20,481 nt of DNA from Actinomycetota bacterium (GCA_003136795.1 PLDP01000267.1:11388-31868), one strand, 5' to 3'. Numbered from the stretch's first letter, positions 6,776-14,097 are shown. Program-made: numbers and translations. Notes: a model not told the origin generated them from the sequence alone.

Positions 6776-7543
6776 TTACGAGAGGGTGATTACCCCATCC
6801 CAGCCATCGTAATCGGCGTACAGGAGCAAAGCTTGACCCAATCTGAGGTCGCCTTCGGGCCTGGGCGGAGGCCAGAACGGACGTTCGTCTCCCGCGTATC
6901 TCGCCTCGAGGACGTCCCATACATGGTCGACGTCGAGAAAATGACCGAGCGGACGTCCTGACTCGTCCCTTCCTGCAACGTTCAGCTCGACGATCTCCTT
7001 GATGCTGGAGAACCACGGCTTCTCGATCTCAATCCCGAGCTCTCTGGCGAACTCGAAGACCGCCGTGTTCACTTCCTCGGCCGTTGTGTCAGTCTCGAAA
7101 TCGAACCCGAACACGGCCCAGGCGTACTTGCCGATGTTCTCCGCACGAAGTCTGATCCGCTCCACTCCGAGTCCCCGGTACAGCTGCGCGGCGGCCACCA
7201 GCCGGCGACGACCGATCCCTTTCCCCTGAAGACCTTCGGGAAGGAAGAACTTCTCGTGAACGGCAACGGCGCCATCGACATCAACTCGAAGCGCGACATC
7301 ACCCTTATCGTCCGTTTCCTCACAGGTGAGCGTCGACTCGAAATCGAAGACCACGTTAGATCCGTGAAGGACAAGATGTCGGCGATCAGTATCGAACAGC
7401 GCTGTGAACGGAACTGGCTGCACGATCGCTTCCGTCCCCGGCGGCAACAGGACTTCGCCCGTGATCTCGAGAGCGTCCGTCGAGCTGTTCCCGCGGACAT
7501 GGTCGACCCAGTCGCTCTTCGTGACGCTTATTGTGTAGCTCAT
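6776..7543 (-). CDS. Protein with GNAT-like acetyltransferase core
   Basis: A 255-residue protein. Residues about 60-150 look like a GNAT core: a strand-rich section ending KFFLPEGLQGKGIGRRRL contains Q106-G-K-G-I-G111, the acetyl-CoA pyrophosphate-binding Q/R-x-x-G-x-G/A loop, followed by a helix (VAAAQLYRGLGV), RIRLRAEN and YAWAVFGFDF, a common GNAT end strand. The first 55 residues and last 100 are of unknown type; the C-terminus is acidic and aromatic (FLDVDHVWDVLEARY, LYADYDGWDGV). The substrate cannot be told. It lies alone on the minus strand, 90 bases downstream of the frameshifted gene. Family assignment is good, substrate unknown. Confidence 0.72.
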   Translation of the reverse strand: MSYTISVTKSDWVDHVRGNSSTDALEITGEVLLPPGTEAIVQPVPFTALFDTDRRHLVLHGSNVVFDFESTLTCEETDDKGDVALRVDVDGAVAVHEKFFLPEGLQGKGIGRRRLVAAAQLYRGLGVERIRLRAENIGKYAWAVFGFDFETDTTAEEVNTAVFEFARELGIEIEKPWFSSIKEIVELNVAGRDESGRPLGHFLDVDHVWDVLEARYAGDERPFWPPPRPEGDLRLGQALLLYADYDGWDGVITLS

Positions 7544-7633
7544 CGTGCCTGGGAGCGTAGAGCGTTGCCTGGACGAAGCCTGTCGTTCTGCCTCGGTTTG
7601 CCGATGCGCGCTACGTCTCTCTCCCTTTTAGCC

Positions 7634-8172
7634 TTACCGCGCGTTCAACAGGTCGAGCGCGTCCCAGCTGCGCCACTCTTTGACAGGCACCTCGGTCGAT
7701 GACTCCGCGGCTTCGCGTTCTTCCGGGGTTCCTCCGCGCCAGTGCGGGTGCACGATCGTCTGCCAGTCCGCAAGCGGTATCCTGATCTGTCTCGCAAACG
7801 CTTCCGCGTCAGGGGAGCGGCGCTGCCCTTCCGGGAGCTGCTTCGTGAACGTGCCAACCCGGTACACGCGACGCAGTGGCGCCTTGTCGCCGCGCGCTTT
7901 CCGTTCTGCTTCTTCTTCGCGGCGGATAGCGAGTAGCCGGGGCAGGTACTCGACGATCGCCAGGTCTCCGCGACGGGCCAGACGCTCTGCACGCTTCCCG
8001 CTGCCTTTCGCCGGACGGACAGTTCGTAGTGCTCGTCCCGAACGCGCGGCACGACGATGTTCCGCCACGCAGCGATCGCCAGGATCGTGAAGAACCCGAA
8101 CAGGTTCGCCAGGTCTTCGACCTTCTCGCCGTCGAGCTCCGGGCCGAACACCGGGACGCGGACAGGGGCCAC
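7634..8172 (-). CDS. Hypothetical protein split by an apparent -1 frameshift
   Basis: Two overlapping minus-strand frames together make one credible protein of about 179 residues. The first half runs from a GTG at 8172 (MAPVRVPVFGPELDGEKVED, then a hydrophobic stretch NLFGFFTILAIAAW that may cross or touch the membrane, then VRDEHYELSVRRK). The second half continues in the -1 frame (GKRAERLARRGDLAIVEYLP to a stop at 7634). The only sensible join is near 8010, where the first frame reads CGA AAG, a sequence known to promote -1 slippage in some bacterial insertion sequences (IS1222). An indel, sequencing error or true pseudogene is equally possible. The gene follows the PIN-domain gene, 27 bases downstream, and is probably co-transcribed. 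No family recognised. Confidence 0.5.
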
Positions 8173-8199
8173 AACAGGGCCTCAGACATTTCTTTTGAA

Positions 8200-9021
8200 T
8201 CAGGTCGCGGTGTCCGGCTTGGTCGAATCTTTCGCGGGCAGCGAGTACTCGTCGGGCATTCCGACCACTAACAGTGATCGGTCGCGTGCGCGGATGCGCA
8301 TTCCGAGATCTCCGGTGATCAAGTGCGCCATCCCGCCTCCCGCGTAGGAGGAGAGTCCTTCGGAGACCTCGATGATTTCAATGTCGGCTAAGAGCGGTGG
8401 CGCTCCGTAGGTGTCCGGGTCAAGTTCGGCGAGCGCCACAACCTCAAGTCGCACACCCTCACGGACGTCGCCATTCCGCGCAAGCGTTTCCTCGAGGTGT
8501 CGGATGACCGTGCGCGCCCGGTCGCCGAGTTCCTGGCGTCGCCCAGCCTTCTTCGCGTCGAGCTCATCGATCACCCGCAGAGGAACGACAAGTCGCACGT
8601 TCTCCGCGCCGACAATCGCCGGCCAATCGACTTCGTCGAACAGCCGGTAGTGCAGCAGCACGTGTGTGTCGACAACAGCCAATGGAACATCGCCGCTGAA
8701 TCGGGCGGCTAGATCGCGAATCCTGGAGACGTACGCGTCTAGCCGTTGCGTCTGTGCGTCCCGCTCGTCGTTGACCATCTCGATCAGGCGGGCGCCGGCT
8801 AACGCATGGATCGCCCAGAACCGCTGAGTCCGTAAGAGGTTAAGGCGCACGTCAATAAAGGTCGCGCGCAGAGTTCGCTCTACGTCGGAGACGGCCCCTA
8901 CGTATGCCTCAGCAACGCGAACATCACCGCCCATCACCTGGGTCGCGGTTCGTAGCGTGTTCGTTGCTTGGGAAAGGTTCGCGAGAGCCTGTTCGGGCGT
9001 GAGCTCAGGGCGAAGGCGCAC
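8200..9021 (-). CDS. PIN-domain protein, probable ribonuclease
   Basis: A 273-residue protein. Residues 1-108 are helical and unassigned; residues about 112-256 form a PIN domain of the type found next to PhoH-like ATPases. Acidic metal-binding candidates are D118 (AVVDTHVLLH), D152/E153 (VVPLRVIDELDAKK), D213 and D238 (HLITGDLGMRIRA), matching the usual spacing of the four PIN acids. PIN domains cleave single-stranded RNA with Mg or Mn. There is no adjacent antitoxin-like gene, and the extra N-terminal domain argues against a simple VapC toxin. The start is GTG at 9021, with no clear ribosome site; no upstream in-frame ATG was seen. It is divergent from the small helical gene at 9082, with about 60 bases between. 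Confidence 0.8.
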   Translation of the reverse strand: MRLRPELTPEQALANLSQATNTLRTATQVMGGDVRVAEAYVGAVSDVERTLRATFIDVRLNLLRTQRFWAIHALAGARLIEMVNDERDAQTQRLDAYVSRIRDLAARFSGDVPLAVVDTHVLLHYRLFDEVDWPAIVGAENVRLVVPLRVIDELDAKKAGRRQELGDRARTVIRHLEETLARNGDVREGVRLEVVALAELDPDTYGAPPLLADIEIIEVSEGLSSYAGGGMAHLITGDLGMRIRARDRSLLVVGMPDEYSLPAKDSTKPDTAT

Positions 9022-9081
9022 CAGGCGATGCTATCCCGGTAAGCTCGCATCGCTCCGGCCCCAGGAGAGGAAGACGAGGAA

Positions 9082-9435
9082 ATCACCGCCCAGGGGCACC
9101 CGAGAGCGATATTCAGAAGAGCACTCGAGCGAGGAAACCTTCTCGTCGCCGAGACGACGCTTCGCGAGATCGGTAGACCGAGCACCGAAGAGCTCTTGTT
9201 GCTCACCGCGCTCATCTGCAAGAAGCAGCCGGAGCGTGGGCGCCGCGTTGCCGCGCGACTCCTCCAGCGGTATCTGGAACAGACACTGGACGCAACGATC
9301 GACGATGTGGCCGTGATTGCCTCGCTGCTGACTGCGCTCGGCGGCTCGCGCCACGAGCAAGCACTTGCGGCTCTTCTGGACCTGACCGGAAGAACGTCTA
9401 GCGACGCCGGCAGTCTCGGAGTACGCTCGGTCTAG
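9082..9435 (+). CDS. Small helical protein lacking a canonical start codon
   Basis: An open frame of 117 codons starting at ATC (9082), with TAA 14 codons before. It encodes ITAQGHPRAIFRRALERGNL and then an almost wholly alpha-helical chain (EELLLLTALICKKQPERGRR, ATIDDVAVIASLLTALGG). It resembles a family of small proteins of unknown function that I know from Thermoleophilia genomes, in which an equivalent GHPRxIFRRALERGN segment sits at the N-terminus. No ATG, GTG or TTG occurs in the frame before TTG at 9196, which would remove this conserved part. AGGAGAGG lies at 9063-9070, 11 bases before the ATC, so ATC initiation is possible; loss of the start codon by mutation is the alternative. Family recognition is from memory and unchecked. 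Confidence 0.5.
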   Translation: MTAQGHPRAIFRRALERGNLLVAETTLREIGRPSTEELLLLTALICKKQPERGRRVAARLLQRYLEQTLDATIDDVAVIASLLTALGGSRHEQALAALLDLTGRTSSDAGSLGVRSV

Positions 9436-9488
9436 CCCACGTCAGCGAGGGGTGGAAGCACTTGGCCGACCATCTAACACTGGGATGC

Positions 9489-9643
9489 ATGCGGCTCGAA
9501 TGCGCAGAATGCGAACGGCTGAGCGACGAGAACGCCGTCGGCTGGGAAGCGCACACCTCGCCTTCGACGATGACGGAGGCGACGAGGTGATTCTCTTCTG
9601 CTCGCGCTGCGCGAGTCGTGAATTCGGCTACTCCGAGTCCTGA
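9489..9643 (+). pseudogene. Zinc-ribbon protein gene broken by a 2-bp duplication
   Basis: The first frame from ATG 9489 reads MRLECAECERLSDENAVGWE followed by AH; the continuation, LAFDDDGGDEVILFCSRCAS and REFGYSES, is two bases out of frame. At the join the sequence is GCGCACACCTCGCC, where GCGCACCTCGCC would keep the frame, so a repeated AC dinucleotide explains the break. The repaired product would have a four-cysteine zinc ribbon, C-x2-C (CAEC) and C-x2-C (CSRC), resembling small actinobacterial proteins of unknown function. Its 3' end overlaps the convergent XRE gene by 16 bases. Sequencing error in this read cannot be excluded. Confidence 0.62.
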
Positions 9644-10023
9644 GGATTCGAATCGCGGTCCGGAAACGAAGGACGGGGATCGAGCAGATCCTCACGAGGG
9701 TGCGGCCACTCGTGAGCAATCCACTCCCAAGCGTCGTGGTCTCCGTCATCTGGTTCCCCGACGCCGAGATCCAGCCATTCGTTCCAGGACGGCTCCCATA
9801 GACGCTCCCAGTTGCAGTCGAGGACGATCGCGCAATTCACGATGAAGCGGATCGGGGGGTTCGGGTGCTGGGCGCTGGGAAGCGCGCCGCGCTCGAGCCG
9901 CCTGTAGGTCGCGAGCTTGATTCCCGTGCGCTCTACCATCTGCTCCTGTGTGAAACCGCGTGTGATCCGTTCGTAGGCGAGACGGGTTCGTGGCTTGGCA
10001 GGTGAGGCCCGGCGCGGCGGCAT
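9628..10023 (-). CDS. XRE-family HTH regulator
   Basis: A 131-residue protein with an N-terminal lambda-repressor-like helix-turn-helix at about residues 10-65: LAYERITRGFTQEQMVERTG then IKLATYRRLERG as recognition helix. The remaining part is Trp- and Asp-rich (CNWERLWEPSWNEWLDL, DAWEWIAHEWPHP), which may form a dimerisation or ligand region; I do not recognise it. The ATG at 10023 has no strong ribosome site. It is divergent from the small gene at 10100, 76 bases away, and its own target is most likely there, though no clear palindrome was found. A regulator by domain; target unknown. Confidence 0.78.
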   Translation of the reverse strand: MPPRRASPAKPRTRLAYERITRGFTQEQMVERTGIKLATYRRLERGALPSAQHPNPPIRFIVNCAIVLDCNWERLWEPSWNEWLDLGVGEPDDGDHDAWEWIAHEWPHPREDLLDPRPSFPDRDSNPQDSE

Positions 10024-10099
10024 CGCCGGCGAGTGTAGGGAGCCGGTCGGTCATGCCCATGGGTATTGACGCTGACCTTGCACCTGGAAAGATGCCTGG

Positions 10100-10318
10100 A
10101 TGTCGATCCGCTACCTCGTCCTCTTCACGACACCGACCGGCAAGAGCACCTGGCACGAGCATGATGCAGATGAGGAGCTCCAGATCGGTGCCAAGATCTC
10201 CATCGATGGCGTAGACGGTGCATGTGAAGTACTGAACGCCTGGAAGGATCTCGACGACCAGATGCTCGCTTTCACGGTCCGGTTCCCGAAGGAGCAGTTC
10301 AAGCCCGAGTTCGGCTGA
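10100..10318 (+). CDS. Small hypothetical protein (72 residues)
   Basis: A 72-residue protein of unknown family. The chain alternates short strands (IRYLVLFTT, KISIDGVDGACEVLNAW, MLAFTVRF) with charged turns, suggesting a small beta-rich fold; there are no membrane segments or catalytic motifs. The ATG at 10100 is preceded by GGAAAGATGCCTGG, a weak ribosome site, and TTGACG at 10066-10071 might be a -35 element. The CGGCTG-AAC-CAGCCG hairpin at 10312-10326 covers the stop codon and may act as a weak terminator. It diverges from the XRE gene, which could regulate it. Confidence 0.6.
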   Translation: MSIRYLVLFTTPTGKSTWHEHDADEELQIGAKISIDGVDGACEVLNAWKDLDDQMLAFTVRFPKEQFKPEFG

Positions 10319-10370
10319 ACCAGCCGGTTGCAGTTCAGCACGGCCACTGTCGACCTGCGCCGAATTGCTC

Positions 10371-10787
10371 CTAACCGATGACGGCTCCCTCGATCTTCTG
10401 CGCTTCAACGAAGAGAGCGTGCAGCTCATCGTCGACCTCGCCCCCAGCCCAGACTCTGGTCGGCCCGGCATAGCTGACCTCAGCGAAAGCGGGCTGCAGT
10501 TCTTCGAGACGGTAGGCCGCTAAGTCCCGCACGCCGTAGCTGAGGATGAGAGTGCAGTAGGGAGAGTCGATCCACGCCTCGCCCATATAGATCTCGAGCA
10601 TGAGCGCATCGGCGATTGCAACTGCGACATCGTCGTCAGGATCAAGCGCCTGATAGCGCGCGATCTGCCGGCGAAGCCATTTGGCTCCCTTCTTCGCGTC
10701 CTTCTGCGCCTGCGCGACGATCAACTCGAGCGCGTCGTCGAATTGGTGCATCTGTTTAATCGTTCTCAGGGCCATCGTTGTCGTCAC
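10371..10787 (-). CDS. Hypothetical protein, downstream member of a paralogous pair
   Basis: A 138-residue protein I do not recognise. Its C-terminal half repeats the pattern of the gene before it: CTLILSYGVRDLAAYRLEEL aligns with CDLVLVYETDDLEYGHDLDE, then QPAF with RPSF, and EVDDELHALFVEAQKI with LEEDLHALVVRVQQI. The N-terminal half is helical, with paired basic and acidic residues. The GTG start at 10787 lies five bases past the upstream stop, with GAGG six bases before it, so the two are translationally coupled. The pair comes from duplication followed by divergence; function unknown. A soluble, cytoplasmic location is likely, as no signal or membrane segment is visible. Confidence 0.68.
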   Translation of the reverse strand: MTTTMALRTIKQMHQFDDALELIVAQAQKDAKKGAKWLRRQIARYQALDPDDDVAVAIADALMLEIYMGEAWIDSPYCTLILSYGVRDLAAYRLEELQPAFAEVSYAGPTRVWAGGEVDDELHALFVEAQKIEGAVIG

Positions 10788-10792
10788 CGCCC

Positions 10793-11248
10793 TCAGACCG
10801 TCTCTGTGATTTGCTGGACGCGGACAACAAGTGCGTGCAGATCCTCCTCGAGCCCCGGGATGTGCACGAGAATCGTGCGCTCGTAGCCAGCCTGAACGAA
10901 CGAAGGCCGGAACTCGTCTAGATCGTGGCCATACTCAAGATCGTCGGTTTCATAGACAAGCACTAGATCGCAGGACGCTGACCTTGGCTCGATCACCACC
11001 TCGGAGGAGTGGACGAAGAAACGGCCTTCGAGATCACATGCACGCTCACCCCACTCCTCGGTCGTCTCGTCGAGTCCATCCAACTCGAGGAGTTCCTCGC
11101 GCAGTGCAGCAATTGCCTTGCGGGCATCTGTCTTCGCGCGCTTCTTCAAGCTCGCGAGTAGAGCATTGCGCTCCGTCGCGAGCAGCTCCTGCTTGTTCGG
11201 CTTCGGCGTCTTCTTCATCGCGCTCGTTGTGTTCGGTGCTGCTGTCAT
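10793..11248 (-). CDS. Hypothetical protein, upstream member of a paralogous pair
   Basis: A 151-residue protein of unknown function, read from ATG 11248 because AAAGGA lies six bases before it; longer in-frame extensions run into the integrase gene and look non-coding. Residues 1-75 are lysine- and alanine-rich (AMKKTPKPNKQELLATERNA, KKRAKTDARKAIAALREELL), probably coiled coil. The C-terminal half contains the shared motif CDLVLVYETDDLEYGHDLDE, then FRPSF and EEDLHALVVRVQQI, matching the gene after it. The two genes form a two-gene operon on the minus strand. It is a soluble protein by composition. No recognised domain. Confidence 0.72.
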   Translation of the reverse strand: MTAAPNTTSAMKKTPKPNKQELLATERNALLASLKKRAKTDARKAIAALREELLELDGLDETTEEWGERACDLEGRFFVHSSEVVIEPRSASCDLVLVYETDDLEYGHDLDEFRPSFVQAGYERTILVHIPGLEEDLHALVVRVQQITETV

Positions 11249-11321
11249 GGTCGTCCTTTCGTGTCTTTTGGTTGATGTGGCGTAACTATGGCGTTCGGCG
11301 TCGTCGTCTTTCTGATCTCGC

Positions 11322-12881
11322 TCAGTTCCCGATGAGTCCGCACCAGCGCAGGTCGAAGCGAGAGATGACTTTGCGAGCTCCCCGGTCGCGCCCAGGGAGG
11401 GAACCGCGATAGATCCGGGCACAGAGGTTCCTGTGCGAGATCCCGGTGATCCGCTCCGCCTCATAGAGCGTGAGCAACTCGTCTTCAAAATCGAGATCGC
11501 CGGGAAGCGCTCCCCAGATCTGCCGCCGCGCTGCGCGAATCATCTCGTCCATCGTCATTCCGGCGATGCCGTGCAGGTCACCAGGAATGTCGGCGTAGAC
11601 ACGATCAAGTGTCTGAACGGAATGACCGAGTTGTCGAGCCACTTCCGCTCTCGAGTAGGTGCCTCCGCCCCACTCCGCCGGGCGCACCGCGTGCGTCATC
11701 GCACCCGCGAGAATGTGCCGGAGAATGTAGGGATCGAAAGCGCCGGTCGCCGTCGCGGCGACCCTCTCAGCAAGCGCCGCGCGATGAAGCGCCTGATACC
11801 AATAGTCGTCGCGCCAGTTGCCCCAGTCTTGGAACGTCCCGCGGCGGTTCGGACAAATGAGCGAGTCGAGCGGCGGGCATCCTTGCGCCTGGTAAATCCG
11901 CTCGAGCTGCCAGGCGAGTGCATCGAAGAGATAGACGTCTCGCGCCCCAGTCTTCGGCGGTTCCTCTTCGAGGAGTCCGGCAACGTCCTTGATCGCACTC
12001 GTCACGGAGATGTAGCGCCTTGGGCCGTTCGCGTCGCGCCACCACGAATGTGTTGCCGCACAGATCTCGCTTGGCCGAAGTCCGCCGAAGCCGAGGAGCT
12101 CGACCGCACCGCGCCGCTCTTCGATCTGCTTCCACGTTCCGCGGATACCGGAGGCGGCGCGCGCGACAGTGTTCGGGTGCATGACTTCCGTCGGCTTGAC
12201 GCGTCGGTAGTTGCTCCGCCTTCCATCTCTATGCGGTGCGCCTTCCTGCCCGAAGCGCGCGATGCCCTGGAAAGGGTTGCGCGAAATGATCCCGCGCCGC
12301 AGTGCGTGCTGGCAGATCGAGCTTGCGACGGTGATCGCGTGATCGCACGTGGCACGGGGAAACCCGCCTTCACGAGGGTGCCCTACTGGATAGGCGGTGT
12401 GTGCAACGAGCTTCTCCTTGAAGCGGTCAACGAGAAGCGGCGTCATCTCGAGTTGCTCGAGGGTGAAGTGCCCGATGAGCGGCAGCACGTCGCGTGCGAG
12501 CGAGCGGCCGTAATCGCGAACGGTCAGGACGCGGTAGGAGGATGCCGGTCCGTCGATGGTCTCCCACCACTCATCGGCAAAGACGCGAAGCGGCATGCGC
12601 CGTAGCTCGAACCGAAGCGGACCGGCATCCTCACCAAGCTGACGGCGCACCGACAACTCGCGCGTCGCCTCGCGTCGCTTCTCATCTGCCTCGACCCAGC
12701 TGTCATATGTCCCTCCGGGCTGCCCGAGACTGTCGCGCAGGCGAAACTGGAACCGGCGCCGGCCGTCAGAGTCGAGGCGCATGTAAACGCCGCCGCCGAC
12801 CGCGCGCTGCTTGCCGCGCGAGAGCTTGCGGAGCTGGCGCTCGACCTTCATGAGGGCGCGCTCCGACGGCTGCTCGCTCAT
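11322..12881 (-). CDS. Tyrosine recombinase (phage-type integrase) with C-terminal HTH
   Basis: A 519-residue site-specific recombinase from ATG 12881, which has GGGAGG four bases before it. Residues about 95-200 make the SAM-like core-binding domain. The catalytic region has R269 in GFGGLRPSE, YILR388H389 (the usual leading His is Tyr385), LGH with H420, and Tyr429 in LDRVYADI as nucleophile. Residues about 465-515 (LYEAERITGISHRNLCARIY, then RGSLPG and KVISRFDLRW) look like an extra excisionase-like helix-turn-helix appended to the integrase, an unusual addition. The start overlaps the stop of the excisionase-like gene in ATGA, so the two are coupled. It would catalyse integration or excision of a mobile element; the att sites were not found. 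Confidence 0.9.
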   Translation of the reverse strand: MSEQPSERALMKVERQLRKLSRGKQRAVGGGVYMRLDSDGRRRFQFRLRDSLGQPGGTYDSWVEADEKRREATRELSVRRQLGEDAGPLRFELRRMPLRVFADEWWETIDGPASSYRVLTVRDYGRSLARDVLPLIGHFTLEQLEMTPLLVDRFKEKLVAHTAYPVGHPREGGFPRATCDHAITVASSICQHALRRGIISRNPFQGIARFGQEGAPHRDGRRSNYRRVKPTEVMHPNTVARAASGIRGTWKQIEERRGAVELLGFGGLRPSEICAATHSWWRDANGPRRYISVTSAIKDVAGLLEEEPPKTGARDVYLFDALAWQLERIYQAQGCPPLDSLICPNRRGTFQDWGNWRDDYWYQALHRAALAERVAATATGAFDPYILRHILAGAMTHAVRPAEWGGGTYSRAEVARQLGHSVQTLDRVYADIPGDLHGIAGMTMDEMIRAARRQIWGALPGDLDFEDELLTLYEAERITGISHRNLCARIYRGSLPGRDRGARKVISRFDLRWCGLIGN

Positions 12882-13141
12882 GCTGCCTCCCTCGCGAGGC
12901 GCTCTGCCCGGCGGCGCTTGACGATCGACGGCGTGTATTTCTCGTCGCGGATCACCTGCGGGGTCGGCGGGATTTGGCTGGCGAGATAGGCATCGATCGA
13001 TTCCTCGATCAGGCGCACCTGTCCGCCGACCTGCACCGACTGAATCTGGCCGGCAGCACGGAGGCGGTCGATCGTGCGGACGCTGATGCCGCCGAGCGCC
13101 TCGGCCGCGGCCGCCTTCGAGAGAAGTGTCGGAAGAGCCAT
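12878..13141 (-). CDS. Excisionase-like MerR-type HTH protein
   Basis: An 87-residue protein from ATG 13141. Residues 5-55 form an excisionase/HTH_17-type winged helix: LLSKAAAAEALGGISVRTID, then RLRAAGQIQSVQVGGQVRLI as helix and wing, ending EESIDAYL. The tail is basic (PSIVKRRRAERLAREA). Such proteins direct the integrase towards excision or repress its operon. The stop overlaps the integrase start. A 65-base gap upstream contains a perfect inverted repeat (13168-13193), its likely binding site. A longer frame upstream of 13141 exists but is out of keeping with the family and runs antisense through another gene, so the shorter start is chosen. Confidence 0.85.
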   Translation of the reverse strand: MALPTLLSKAAAAEALGGISVRTIDRLRAAGQIQSVQVGGQVRLIEESIDAYLASQIPPTPQVIRDEKYTPSIVKRRRAERLAREAA

Positions 13142-13167
13142 GGCTGAACGTAGGCGGCCCCCAAAAC

Positions 13168-13193
13168 ACAGGTGCTCTGTAGAGAGCACCTGT
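13168..13193. promoter_or_regulatory. Perfect 11-bp inverted repeat upstream of excisionase gene
   Basis: ACAGGTGCTCT (13168-13178) and AGAGCACCTGT (13183-13193) are exact inverted copies with a 4-base loop. It lies 27 bases before the excisionase ATG and 78 bases before the divergent gene at 13271. It could be an operator for the excisionase, a recombinase arm-binding site, or the attachment region; nothing seen decides between these. Confidence 0.6.
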
Positions 13194-13270
13194 TGACCGG
13201 GGCGTCCGATCGCGTCGCGAATCAGAGAAACGGCGGCCCTTCGCCCGACCCGGCCTAGGTTCGAACGGAG

Positions 13271-13600
13271 ATGACCGACGAAGCCGCAAAGACGGGAGCC
13301 CTTGCCGAGTGGAACCGCCTTCTCGCCGACGCGCGGACGACGCTCACGGAGACGGCAGCCGCGACAGCGGGCCGCGACCCCGCCGGCCTGCTCACCCTTG
13401 CTGGCTGGATCGCCACCGGTGCCGAGGAGATGAGCGATTGCGCGGCGATAGCGATCGCACGCGCCTACGGGACCGAAGTCGCGGAGATAGGAGCAGCCGA
13501 TCTTCGGATAGCGCTCGAGGAGCTGCTCTACGACGAGCTGTGGGAGATGCTCCGCTCCGGCGGCTGGCTCGAGGAGCCCGACTGGAAGTTCCCGCGGTAG
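13271..13600 (+). CDS. Hypothetical helical protein (109 residues)
   Basis: A 109-residue, Ala/Leu/Glu-rich protein, likely all alpha-helical: EWNRLLADARTTLTETAAAT, a hydrophobic central helix (LLTLAGWIATGAEEM), IALEELLYDELWEMLRSGGW. No family recognised and no membrane segment convincing. The ATG at 13271 is preceded by CGGAG one base away, weak spacing; no other start fits. It is divergent from the excisionase gene and convergent with the next gene, with a strong hairpin between. Its place beside the excisionase suggests it may belong to the mobile element, but composition alone cannot prove this. Confidence 0.62.
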   Translation: MTDEAAKTGALAEWNRLLADARTTLTETAAATAGRDPAGLLTLAGWIATGAEEMSDCAAIAIARAYGTEVAEIGAADLRIALEELLYDELWEMLRSGGWLEEPDWKFPR

Positions 13601-13620
13601 TGAGCCGCGGTCGACCGAGC

Positions 13621-13658
13621 ATAGAAGAGTGATGTCCTGCAAGGCATCACTGTTCTAT
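13621..13658. terminator. Long hairpin between convergent genes, probable bidirectional terminator
   Basis: ATAGAA, AGTGATG and CC on the left pair with GG, CATCACT and TTCTAT on the right around a TGCAA loop, with one G-G mismatch and one bulged T, giving about 15 base pairs. It lies 20 bases past the plus-strand stop at 13600 and 16 bases past the minus-strand stop at 13675. The position between two convergent genes makes a bidirectional terminator the simplest reading. Confidence 0.65.
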
Positions 13659-13674
13659 CGTACACGCTGCTTCT

Positions 13675-14097
13675 TCAGTCGTCGCCGAACTCGACCCAGT
13701 CGAGGAGCTTCTCGGTTCGCTCCGAGGGCGTCATTGGAGCGAGGGCGAAGGAGGCGCCCTCGACCTTCATGCCGGTCGCATTGTGATAGGTGACCTCGCG
13801 CACCGCGAGCTTCTCGTCGTCGAGATCGATCACCATCGGCGGCGGCGGGTTCGGGTCGAAGTCCCAGTCGCCGCGATAGCGGAAAACCTCACGCGCCGCG
13901 TCGAGCATCTCGAAGCCGCTGTCGACCACGAGGCCGCCCTCGCCGCCTGGCGCCTCGATTAGGAACACGTAGCGGTGAGATGCGGGATCAATGGGCTCGA
14001 ACGTCGAGATCTCGAGAAGGTCACCGATCTCATCGATGCGCCCGCTCCTGCGGGCGATGGTTTCGACGTCGGGGCGGCTCGCGGTTTTCTTTGGCAT
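13675..14097 (-). CDS. Hypothetical protein (140 residues)
   Basis: A 140-residue acidic protein with no family I can name. Residues about 25-110 look beta-rich (DLLEISTFEPI, SHRYVFLIEAPGG, GGLVVDSGFEMLDAAREVFR), with a proline run FDPNPPPPMVIDLDDEK and LAVREVTYHNATGMKVEGAS. No catalytic motif or membrane segment. The ATG at 14097 has GTGAGGA upstream at suitable spacing. The preceding 100 bases are flanked by the IS481 remnant, so the original promoter region may have been altered by the insertion. Coding status is supported by codon use and the ribosome site. Confidence 0.65.
   Translation of the reverse strand: MPKKTASRPDVETIARRSGRIDEIGDLLEISTFEPIDPASHRYVFLIEAPGGEGGLVVDSGFEMLDAAREVFRYRGDWDFDPNPPPPMVIDLDDEKLAVREVTYHNATGMKVEGASFALAPMTPSERTEKLLDWVEFGDD

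Noticed and set aside
11433..12605. 390-codon plus-strand frame opposite the integrase
   Set aside because: Arg-rich mirror of a gene with all recombinase residues; typical GC-rich shadow.
12882..13289. N-terminal extension of the integrase frame to 655 codons
   Set aside because: Overlaps the excisionase gene entirely; ATG 12881 has a good ribosome site.
13142..13642. N-terminal extension of the excisionase frame to 254 codons
   Set aside because: Runs through the palindrome and antisense to the gene at 13271; excisionase families are near 60-90 residues, matching the start at 13141.
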